From Novosphingobium clariflavum (GTDB taxonomy: Bacteria; Pseudomonadota; Alphaproteobacteria; Sphingomonadales; Sphingomonadaceae), in assembly GCF_026420865.1 (NCBI RefSeq), contig NZ_JAPCWC010000001.1:186001-250000 (forward strand): a stretch of DNA of 64,000 nucleotides, written 5' to 3'. Made by a program: the position numbers and the translations under genes. Below the pieces are notes generated by a model. That model saw only the letters and a program-made list of their open reading frames with translations. It did not search any database and was not told where the DNA came from. Shown here piece after piece: positions 18,009-24,808 of the stretch (positions are counted from its first letter, which is position 1; each line of letters starts with the position of its first letter).

Positions 18009-18899
18009 TCAGCAGGCGTTTGCCTTGCGCGGTCTGGGCGGGGTCAGGCGGGCGGGGTGGTCGTGGAACGCGTCCGCGGCGATGCGGTGGCTGGGGGTGT
18101 AGACTTCGGCGAGAACCGCGTGGAGCATCGGGTCGTAGGCGCGCAGGTCGCGGTCGGACAGCAGCACTTTACCGTCGTGGCGATAGGCCATGTTGGAATT
18201 GAACCAGAACTGGGTGCCTTCCGCCCAGTATTCCTGGATCGTCACCGAGGCATAGTCCCCTTTCCATAGGCCCTGGTCGAGAGCGTGGCGGTAGGCCTGT
18301 TCGACGCGGTGGTAGAGCGCCGGGTCGATGCGCTCCACCGCCGAGAGGATGTTGTGCGAGAATTCGTGGACGAGGATGTTCTCGCCGTAATAGCGCGTGC
18401 CCGGCACCGCGAGCAGGTTCTCGGCGGCGCCGGTGGTGTAAAGGCCGCCCATGCCGCGCGCGCGGGCGTTCCAGTACTGGGCATCGGTCATTGCCGCGAT
18501 CCCGGCGTAGTTGGCCCGTTCGCACGGGGTCAGGCGCGGATCGTCGGCGGCGGGCTTTTTCCAGTCGCGCTGTTCGGGCAGGTCCATGGTGCCCTCGTCG
18601 ATCGCCATGACGCCGACGCGCGCGCCGCTGCGCACCAGTTCCGCCTGGATGTCGGGGCGCTTGGCGGTTTCGGCCAGCACGATGTCGCGCGCCACCCTGA
18701 GGGCCTCGTCGGGAACCTTCGCGGACGAGACGACCGGGATCCCGGCGGCATCGAGATACTTGGCGTAGAAGGGATCGAGACCGAGCGAGGCCGGCGGCGG
18801 GGCGACTGCGGCGCCAGTCACGGGGGTGTCCGGTGAGGCGGCGACCAGCGCCGTCCAAAGCGAAAGGGCCAGCAGGCCGCGCGGGAATGGGTGGGGCAT
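18009..18899 (-). CDS. Secreted HExxH protein, putative zinc metallopeptidase
   Basis: A 296-residue protein with an N-terminal signal sequence (FPRGLLALSLWTALVAAS). The central motif VHEFSHNIL (HEFSH) fits a zinc-binding HExxH site. A glutamate downstream in EYWAEGTQFWF (about 40 residues later) could be the third ligand, as in gluzincins. I do not recognise a named peptidase family. The gene is on the same strand as, and 180 bases downstream of, the receptor at 19079-22015, with a 106-bp repeat between them, so co-expression is possible. Either a true protease or a catalytically altered relative. Confidence 0.6.
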   Translation of the reverse strand: MPHPFPRGLLALSLWTALVAASPDTPVTGAAVAPPPASLGLDPFYAKYLDAAGIPVVSSAKVPDEALRVARDIVLAETAKRPDIQAELVRSGARVGVMAIDEGTMDLPEQRDWKKPAADDPRLTPCERANYAGIAAMTDAQYWNARARGMGGLYTTGAAENLLAVPGTRYYGENILVHEFSHNILSAVERIDPALYHRVEQAYRHALDQGLWKGDYASVTIQEYWAEGTQFWFNSNMAYRHDGKVLLSDRDLRAYDPMLHAVLAEVYTPSHRIAADAFHDHPARLTPPRPRKANAC

Positions 18900-18976
18900 C
18901 GCTCTTGTCTTGAAGAAGGGAAAAGGGGGTGCCGCTCCGGAAGCGTAGGTGCTCCCGGAGCGGTACCGGCCTCCCT

Positions 18977-19082
18977 TAGAGCAGCTTCCAATCCGACTGC
19001 ATCGGATCAACTGCTCCAAGATTATGGTTTTACGCGTTTTCATAGTCATCAGGTGTTTCCACCTGATCGAAAAACGCTCTAG
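18977..19082. repeat. 106-bp two-hairpin intergenic repeat, copy B
   Basis: Ungapped partner of the copy at 8991-9096. Hairpins centre on ATCCGA-CTGCA-TCGGAT (18991-19007) and TCAGGTG-TTTC-CACCTGA (near 19049-19066). The outer ends are TAGAGCAG on the left and CGCTCTAG on the right, an inverted pair. The right end overlaps the receptor gene: the receptor stop codon TAG (19081-19079, minus strand) is the first three bases of the repeat end TAGAGCG. Confidence 0.82.
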
Positions 19083-22015
19083 CGGTGGAACCGCAGCGAG
19101 AGGAAGAATGTCCGGCCGATGACGTCGTAGACGCCCGACTGGTAGCTCAGCTCGAAGTTGGCACCGCCCGCTTCGGCGCCGGGGATCCGCGGCGGCTTGC
19201 GGTCGAAGGCATTGTTGAGGCCGCCCGACAGTTCGATGAAGTCCGTCAGCGGAACCGATGCCGAGAAGTCGTTGTAGAAGACGTCCGGCGTCCACACCTT
19301 GCTGTACTGTGCAGAAGTGATCGAAGTGCTGGACTTCATCGGCGAGAAGTGGCGCAGCGTCCAGGTGAAGTTGAAGCCTTCACGGTTGTAGCTGGTACGC
19401 ACTACGCCCTTCCACTTGGGCGAGCCGAAGATCCCGGCATATTCGGTGATCGAGTTGGGATCGGCGGGGTCGAGCGTGTAGCGGCGGTTGAGCAGGCGCG
19501 TGTAGTTGGCGTCCAGCGACAGCGTGCCCGCATTGGCGCCCAGCCCGATCCGCTCCAGCGGCAGCGAATAGGCCAGGCCGAAGTCGATGCCGCGCGTCAG
19601 GTACTGCGCGAGGTTGAGCTTCTGGGTCTTGACCGATTCCAGGTTGCCGTTGGCATCGCGCTGGATCAGCGGGCAGAAGATGTTGTCGAGCGTGGGCTGG
19701 TCCACGCACTTCTCGATCAGGGTCTGCGCGCCGAAGGCGTCGATCGCGTTGCGAAGGTCGATGTTGTAGTAGTCCACCGTGAACGACAGGCCGGGCACGA
19801 AGCGCGGCTGGAGCACGGCGCCGATCGTCAGCGTCTTGGCAGTCTCGGGCTTGAGGTCGAGATTGCCGCTGGCGATGATGTCGCGGTAGAGCCAGTAGCT
19901 GGCAGTGTCGGCCGGGTTGATCGCGGCGCAGTTGGCTGCGGTGTACTGGGTACGGGTGGAGCGATACTGCAGGTTGTAGGCGTTGCAGGGATCGGTGATC
20001 CACAGCCCCGAGACGCTGTTGGCGGTGTAGAGTTCGCCGATGTTGGGCGCGCGCACCGCCTGGCCGTAAGTCGCGCGGAAGCGGATGTCGCGGATCGGCG
20101 CCCATTCGCCGCCGACCTTCCAGGTCGTGGTCGAACCGGCGGTGCTGTAGTCCGAGAGACGCAGCGCGCCGTCGAGCGACAGCGTGTCGAAGAACGGCGT
20201 GCCCTTCAGGATCGGCACGTGGAGTTCGCCGTAGACTTCCTTGACCGAATACTTGCCGACCAGCGTGCTGGCGGTGGTGCCGATCGTGGGATCGTAGAGC
20301 GGGCTGTCCGGATTGTACTCGGGGATCGCGCCGATGTCGTTGCGCTCCTTGCGGTATTCGCCGCCGAGCACGACCTGCACCGCGCCGCCCGGCAGGTCGA
20401 ACAGGCCGCCGGTGACGTAGCCCGAAAGCACCTGCTGGGTCAGCGTCGATTTCGACCAGTGCGAGGTATAGGTGATGTAGTCGATCATCTCCGGGGTCAG
20501 GGTGACCAGCGGGTTGATCGGCACGCAGCCGTTGCCGGGGTCGGTGAGGGTGCTGCGGCAGATGGCGTTGCCGTTGGCGTCGGTGGTGCTGTCGAGGCCG
20601 TTGTACCAGCGGTCGTAGGCGGTCGAATTGACGTCGCGGACCTTCTGGGTGGTCTTGCCGTAGGAGTAGTAGGTCGAATAGTTCCAGGGCTTGGAGAACA
20701 GGGTGAAGTCACCCTCGGCGCCGGCCACGGCCTGGAACAGCGTGCGGTCGTATTCGGTCGTCGGCGCGGGCAGTTCCATGAAGCGCCGCGCGAACTGGAC
20801 GCCGCCGGCCGGCACGGTGCCGCCGCTGGCCGCCTTGATCGCATCGGTGATGTAGGGGCTGTCGGCGGGGACCACGTCGGTGCCGAACGCCGTCATCTGC
20901 AGGTAGCCGGCCTCGGACTTGTTGTGCGCGAAGGTGGCGTTGGCAAAGAGCTTGAGCGCGTCGCTGGCCTCGAAGCTGACCGAGGCGCGGGTGTTGATGC
21001 GCTGCGAGGGGACCGAGAGATACCAGCCGTCGTAGCGGCCGTTGTATTCGCCGCCGTCGGTCAGCAGGGTGCCGAGCGGGTCGGTCGCGGTATTGAGATC
21101 GACCGGCACGGCATTGACGAGGCCGCCGGGGCCGAGGATCGGATCGCGCAGGGCGCCGGTCGTGCGGTCGATCGCATAGAGCTTGCCGCCCAGCACGACC
21201 TGCGCCGAATCCGAGGTGTTGATGTTGCGGACATGGTCCTGCACCACATAGGGGCTGTTGCGATTGGCGCGCGAGTAGAGCGGGTAGCCGTCCGCCGTCC
21301 ACGGGCGGTCGGAACCGCTGACGGTGCCGGGGGTGTTCTCGTAGAAACCGTATAGCGTGACGTTGCCGCGATGATCGGCGAAGTTGGCGCCGGCCAGCAT
21401 GTCGAACCCGTAGGTGTCCATGTCGCCGCGGGTCGAGGCGCTGTAGCGGGTATTGGCCTCGATCCCCGAGAAGTCCTTCTTGAGGATGAAGTTGGCGACG
21501 CCCGCCACCGCGTCGGCGCCGTAGAGCGCCGAGGCGCCGCCGGTGATCACTTCCACGCGCTGGACGAGGCTGGAGGGAATGTTGCTGAGGTCAACCGCGG
21601 AGGTGCCGGGGATCGCCGCGACCTGACGGCGGCCGTCGACCAGCACGAGCGTGCGCTGCGTGCCCATGCCGCGAAGGTCGAGCGCGTTGATGCCGGCGTT
21701 GCCGGCCAGGTTGCTGGTCTGGTTGGTCTGCGTCACCGCCAGTGCGGGCAACTGGTTGACGACATCGACGATGTTCTGGGTGCCGGCGGCCTTGATCTGG
21801 TCGGCATCGACGACGGCGATGGGTGACGGGCTGTCGGTGGCGGCGCGGCGGATGCGCGAACCGGTGATGACGATGTCGTTCGCCTGCGCGGTGCCGTCGC
21901 CGCTCGCAGAGGCGTCATCAGACAGGTCCTGCGCAAGCGCGGTGGTAGACAGGCTGAGGCAGCTCAGCAGCAAGGCGCTGCGAAACACTGCCCGGGACGT
22001 TCCCCTGGACTTCAT
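19079..22015 (-). CDS. TonB-dependent receptor without STN domain
   Basis: Outer-membrane receptor of 978 residues: signal peptide ending near TALAQ, a TonB-box-like region, a plug from NDIVITGSRIRRAATDSPSP through VLVDGRRQVAAIPGTSAVDL, and a long barrel. It has no STN domain and no neighbouring sigma/FecR, so control is probably by a DNA-binding repressor. The last residues are SLRFHR: the terminal Phe that OmpA/TonB barrels usually end with is followed by two extra residues before a TAG supplied by the adjoining repeat. A ribosome site (GGGAG) precedes the ATG at 22015. Ligand unknown; oligosaccharide is typical of this receptor type. Confidence 0.9.
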   Translation of the reverse strand: MKSRGTSRAVFRSALLLSCLSLSTTALAQDLSDDASASGDGTAQANDIVITGSRIRRAATDSPSPIAVVDADQIKAAGTQNIVDVVNQLPALAVTQTNQTSNLAGNAGINALDLRGMGTQRTLVLVDGRRQVAAIPGTSAVDLSNIPSSLVQRVEVITGGASALYGADAVAGVANFILKKDFSGIEANTRYSASTRGDMDTYGFDMLAGANFADHRGNVTLYGFYENTPGTVSGSDRPWTADGYPLYSRANRNSPYVVQDHVRNINTSDSAQVVLGGKLYAIDRTTGALRDPILGPGGLVNAVPVDLNTATDPLGTLLTDGGEYNGRYDGWYLSVPSQRINTRASVSFEASDALKLFANATFAHNKSEAGYLQMTAFGTDVVPADSPYITDAIKAASGGTVPAGGVQFARRFMELPAPTTEYDRTLFQAVAGAEGDFTLFSKPWNYSTYYSYGKTTQKVRDVNSTAYDRWYNGLDSTTDANGNAICRSTLTDPGNGCVPINPLVTLTPEMIDYITYTSHWSKSTLTQQVLSGYVTGGLFDLPGGAVQVVLGGEYRKERNDIGAIPEYNPDSPLYDPTIGTTASTLVGKYSVKEVYGELHVPILKGTPFFDTLSLDGALRLSDYSTAGSTTTWKVGGEWAPIRDIRFRATYGQAVRAPNIGELYTANSVSGLWITDPCNAYNLQYRSTRTQYTAANCAAINPADTASYWLYRDIIASGNLDLKPETAKTLTIGAVLQPRFVPGLSFTVDYYNIDLRNAIDAFGAQTLIEKCVDQPTLDNIFCPLIQRDANGNLESVKTQKLNLAQYLTRGIDFGLAYSLPLERIGLGANAGTLSLDANYTRLLNRRYTLDPADPNSITEYAGIFGSPKWKGVVRTSYNREGFNFTWTLRHFSPMKSSTSITSAQYSKVWTPDVFYNDFSASVPLTDFIELSGGLNNAFDRKPPRIPGAEAGGANFELSYQSGVYDVIGRTFFLSLRFHR

Positions 22016-22326
22016 AACAATCTGCTCCCTGTTTTTACCGCCGACATTCGAGTCTACGGTAAATCGTATACCATATTACAGGTTTGTGAATGTCAAGTAG
22101 CAGTTGGGTTTCAATCGTTTGGGCAAAGCGCACCCTCTGTCGTCAGGGCTGCCAGCTGCGGGAAAGGGCGCGGAAGAGGGGCGGATCGGTACGGAACGTG
22201 CCTGGTATGCGGGCCGTCCGAGTACCGCGCGTGGACGACCGAAATGGGATTTCGGAGCTTCGAATCGTGCCGTTTATGAGTTTACGGCCTAGAGTGCCGG
22301 GGGTTGGAACTTGGGAGGCGGCGCCA
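22016..22326. other. Intergenic region before receptor and hypothetical protein
   Basis: A 311-base gap between divergent genes. The half next to the receptor is AT-rich and holds the operator-like sequence described at 22034-22072. The other half shows a short CGAAAT/ATTTCG stem near 22240 and, just before 22327, a GGAGG ribosome site. No gene is supported here. Confidence 0.55.
22034..22072. promoter_or_regulatory. Candidate repressor operator upstream of receptor
   Basis: TTTACCG (22034-22040) and its inverse CGGTAAA (22057-22063) face each other. The second overlaps the imperfect palindrome GGTAAATCGTATACC (22058-22072). GGTATAC-centred sites are typical of GntR/FadR-type regulators of uronate metabolism, while the TTTACCG half matches the LacI-like palindrome at 53054-53065. 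Regulator identity is inference. Confidence 0.4.
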
Positions 22327-23022
22327 ATGGTATGGTCGGACAGGGGGCGCGGGCTTGCTTGCGCCCTGGGGCTCTGGACAGCGTGCGCCCCGGTGCTGGG
22401 TCAGGCGCAGGGGCAGGCGCAGGACCAGCCCTCTGCCGCGGGGGACTATTCCCATTCGGAGATGGAGCTTGTTGCCGGGATCCGCCTGCAGGCGGACGGC
22501 AGGTTTCTCTACGGCCTCACCGTCGGCGCGCTGGACGAGACGGCGCAGGGGCGCTGGCGATGGGTCGGCAACCGGATCGAATTCGAAAGCGACCCGCGGC
22601 CGGTGGCGCCGACGATCACCGCAGGAAAGGTGGAAAGCGCGCCGGGGGAGCCGTTTGCCCTGCGCCTGCTGACGCCTGACGGCCGCGACATGCCGGGAGT
22701 CGATCTGCGGATCGACTACGACAAGGGCGATCCGCTGGTTTCCTATATGGCGGGCGGGCCCTTTGTCGTGCCTGGCGACGACGGGCACATCGCCCGTTCC
22801 GTGACGTTCAGCATGGCGCCCGTCCGTCTGCAGTCGCCGCCGCTTCCGCTCAATCCCAAGGACGGGACAGTGGCGATCTTCCTGCTGTCACCGGGCGATT
22901 TCGGGGTCGTCGACATGACCGGCAGCTACGCCGAAGTGGCGGGCGACGTGCTCACCTTGCATCGTGCCGAAGGGGAGATGCAGTTCCGGCGCGTGCGCGG
23001 CGGCTCAGAAATGGGCGAATAG
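22327..23022 (+). CDS. Secreted hypothetical protein
   Basis: A 231-residue protein with a signal peptide ending near VLGQA. The mature part is beta-rich (repeating strands such as LQADGRFLYGLTVGALDE and GRWRWVGNRIEFESDPRP) and looks like a small beta-barrel or sandwich. The start at 22327 has GGGAGG upstream at good distance and leads straight into the signal sequence. I recognise no family. It is divergent from the receptor at 19079-22015, and its last 18 bases overlap a short antisense frame (23005-23136). Confidence 0.65.
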   Translation: MVWSDRGRGLACALGLWTACAPVLGQAQGQAQDQPSAAGDYSHSEMELVAGIRLQADGRFLYGLTVGALDETAQGRWRWVGNRIEFESDPRPVAPTITAGKVESAPGEPFALRLLTPDGRDMPGVDLRIDYDKGDPLVSYMAGGPFVVPGDDGHIARSVTFSMAPVRLQSPPLPLNPKDGTVAIFLLSPGDFGVVDMTGSYAEVAGDVLTLHRAEGEMQFRRVRGGSEMGE

Positions 23023-23136
23023 CTGACCCAGCGCGAGAAGTGCGCCGGTGGCGGCGACAGTGCTGCCGGCGGCCAGCTGCACCAGGTTGACATTGCGCTG
23101 CAAAGGCAGGGCGAGGGCGTTTTCGATCGTGCTCAT
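23005..23136 (-). CDS. 43-residue hydrophobic protein, possible
   Basis: A short frame running MSTIENALALPLQRNVNLVQ and then a hydrophobic, Ala/Leu/Gly-rich half (LAAGSTVAATGALLALGQLF). It could be a single-pass membrane peptide. It converges on, and overlaps by 18 bases, the end of the secreted protein upstream. No good ribosome site is visible, so it may be fortuitous. Confidence 0.35.
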   Translation of the reverse strand: MSTIENALALPLQRNVNLVQLAAGSTVAATGALLALGQLFAHF

Positions 23137-23300
23137 GGCGTCGTTCTAGCAGCTTGGCGTGCCGGTGGTTGCGGGCAAATCCGCTCACACTCATGGCCAT
23201 TTCCGCTTGACGATGTCTGGCGATTGTATCCGCTGTGGCAACAACTTGTCGTCCGCCGCGGGACTAACCGCGCCTGGCGCCGTCCGGTACGGCCGTGTCC

Positions 23301-23750
23301 ATGACGCAAGACAAGAAACACGCGGGGATGAAAGTGGTCGCGGCCAGGAACGCGGCGCCCGAGGCTGGCGTTGCCGCTTCGCCGCTGGCCCTGTTCGATG
23401 AGCAGGAGCGCAGCGTCCTGGCACTGGCCGCGCGTGATCCGCTGGCTTCGATCGCCTTCGACAAGCGCAGGCGGCGCGGCTGGCGGGCACTGGTGTTCGG
23501 GGCGCCGTTCAACTTCTGCCTGGCGAACGACCGGCTGGAAGTGCTGCGGGTGACGGCGATCCTGCTGCGCGAAGGCCGCATTGCCGCCGAGCCGTTCCAG
23601 CGGTTCCGCACGGCAGGCTTCTCGCGCGGCCAGTTCGATGCGCTGGCGGTGCTGTTTGCGGGAATTTCGGCGAATGTCCCGAGTGCGTACGCGTTCGATT
23701 TCGAGGACGGCTGCGGGCATGGCCAGGAGGACTACCGCGAGGCCGCCTAG
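23301..23750 (+). CDS. Hypothetical cytoplasmic protein
   Basis: A 149-residue protein without signal peptide or membrane helix. The middle, LFDEQERSVLALAARDPLASIAFDKRRRRGWRALVFG, is followed by mixed helical sequence and an acidic tail (FDFEDGCGHGQEDYREAA). No family recognised. A GTG two codons upstream could also start it. The stop codon TAG (23748-23750) coincides with the first bases of a TAGAGCG repeat end. Confidence 0.55.
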   Translation: MTQDKKHAGMKVVAARNAAPEAGVAASPLALFDEQERSVLALAARDPLASIAFDKRRRRGWRALVFGAPFNFCLANDRLEVLRVTAILLREGRIAAEPFQRFRTAGFSRGQFDALAVLFAGISANVPSAYAFDFEDGCGHGQEDYREAA

Positions 23751-23911
23751 AGCGTTTTGCGATCTGATTGTATCACATCGGGCTCTAAAGATTCTTTGTT
23801 CGCCGCGTTTTTCCGAGTCACTGCGTGTTCCATTCCGTTCGAAAAACGCTCTAAGTTTTCCGCGTTTTTCCGAGTCACTGCGTGTTCCGCTCCGTTCGAA
23901 AAACGCTCTAG
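23748..23911. repeat. TAGAGCG-ended repeat cluster with 57-bp tandem duplication
   Basis: A 164-base intergenic block. A first hairpin-like unit runs TAGAGCGTTTTGCGATC to GGGCTCTAA (23748-23787). Two head-to-tail 57-base units follow, 23798-23854 and 23855-23911, differing at five positions. Each unit contains GTTTTTCCGAGTCACTGCGT and ends in GAAAAACGCTCTA(A/G), the same end as the copies at 8991 and 18977. Both flanking genes take their TAG stop codon from the block's two TAGAGCG ends. Confidence 0.82.
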
Positions 23912-24327
23912 TCCCCGCTCGGAAGGACGGGGAAGCAGGCTTCGGCGGAAAGCGTGGTGGGGGCGGCGGGGATGAAGCCGGTCAGCGCGGAACTGTAGGG
24001 GATCGTGATGGCGACGCGGTTGGCGCCGGTCAGCCCCTTGCAGGCGGTGTTCTCGGTGATCGTCACGTTGCTGGCGGCGACCCTCAGCCCCTCGTTCGCG
24101 GCCCGGTTGGCGGCATAGGCAAGCCGGGTCTGGCTGGTGGCGCAATCGGCCGAGACGCTCATGCAGCGCACGGTCGCGTAGGCGACGTCCTTCAGCACAT
24201 GCTGGCTCCACAGGAACCGTCCGGTCTCGATCAGGCCGATCAGCATGAAGATCAGCACCGGGCCGACGATCGCGAACTCGATCAGCGTAGCGCCGCGCGT
24301 GTCGCGCCGGAGGCGGCGGGCGATCAT
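23908..24327 (-). CDS. TadE-like pilin/pilus assembly protein
   Basis: A 139-residue TadE-family protein. A basic start (MIARRLRRDTRG) precedes the processing-type motif GATLIEFAIVGPVLIFML, with the conserved Glu inside the hydrophobic segment as in pseudopilins processed by prepilin peptidase. The remainder is a periplasmic domain with four cysteines. The start overlaps the stop of the gene before it as ATGA, and the stop lies in a repeat end. Probably a minor pilin of a tight-adherence (Flp) pilus. No other Tad machinery genes are in the window. Confidence 0.82.
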   Translation of the reverse strand: MIARRLRRDTRGATLIEFAIVGPVLIFMLIGLIETGRFLWSQHVLKDVAYATVRCMSVSADCATSQTRLAYAANRAANEGLRVAASNVTITENTACKGLTGANRVAITIPYSSALTGFIPAAPTTLSAEACFPVLPSGD

Positions 24328-24806
24328 TGCAGGCGCACCGTCGTCTGCCGCACGATGTCGCCGGTCAGCGAGCGCGGCACCATGAACGGAGTGTAGCCCG
24401 CGCGGGAGCGGATCGTCAGGTAGTAGCCGGCGGTGGTGGTCATGCCCGAGCAGGCAGAGGCGCAGGCCTGGGCATGATAGGTGCCGTCCGCCTGCAGGCA
24501 GGCACATTCGCGCGCGGTGTTGCTGCAGGCATTGGCCTGCCCGTTGCAGCTGAGGCCGACGTCCAGCGCCGGGTTCTCGGACAAGGCGCGCATGGTGGTG
24601 GGCAGGTCGGCATAGGGCACGCTGAGGCGCGCGTTGAAGGCGCTGATCGCGGTGGCCGAAAGCGCTTCGTCCACCTTGGAGCGCTGGATGTAGTAGAGCG
24701 CGAAGTCGAGCCCGATCGAGATCACCAGGAACAGCAGCGTGCTCCACAGCGCGAATTCGACGGCGACGACGCCGCTCTCGTCGGCGGGGAGGGTGGTCCT
24801 GGCCAT
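24324..24806 (-). CDS. TadE/TadF-like minor pilin
   Basis: A 160-residue protein: short basic leader (MARTTLPADESG), then VVAVEFALWSTLLFLVIS as the pseudopilin-like hydrophobic segment, then a periplasmic domain with a cluster of cysteines (CNGQANACSNTARECACLQ) likely to form disulfides. It sits two bases after the TadG-like gene and overlaps the next TadE-like gene, making a three-gene unit. Cysteine richness is unusual for this family. Confidence 0.78.
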   Translation of the reverse strand: MARTTLPADESGVVAVEFALWSTLLFLVISIGLDFALYYIQRSKVDEALSATAISAFNARLSVPYADLPTTMRALSENPALDVGLSCNGQANACSNTARECACLQADGTYHAQACASACSGMTTTAGYYLTIRSRAGYTPFMVPRSLTGDIVRQTTVRLQ

Positions 24807-24808
24807 GG

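Noticed and set aside
23748..23911. CRISPR-like array from repeated units
   Set aside because: Only two adjacent 57-base units with no spacers, and no cas genes in the window.
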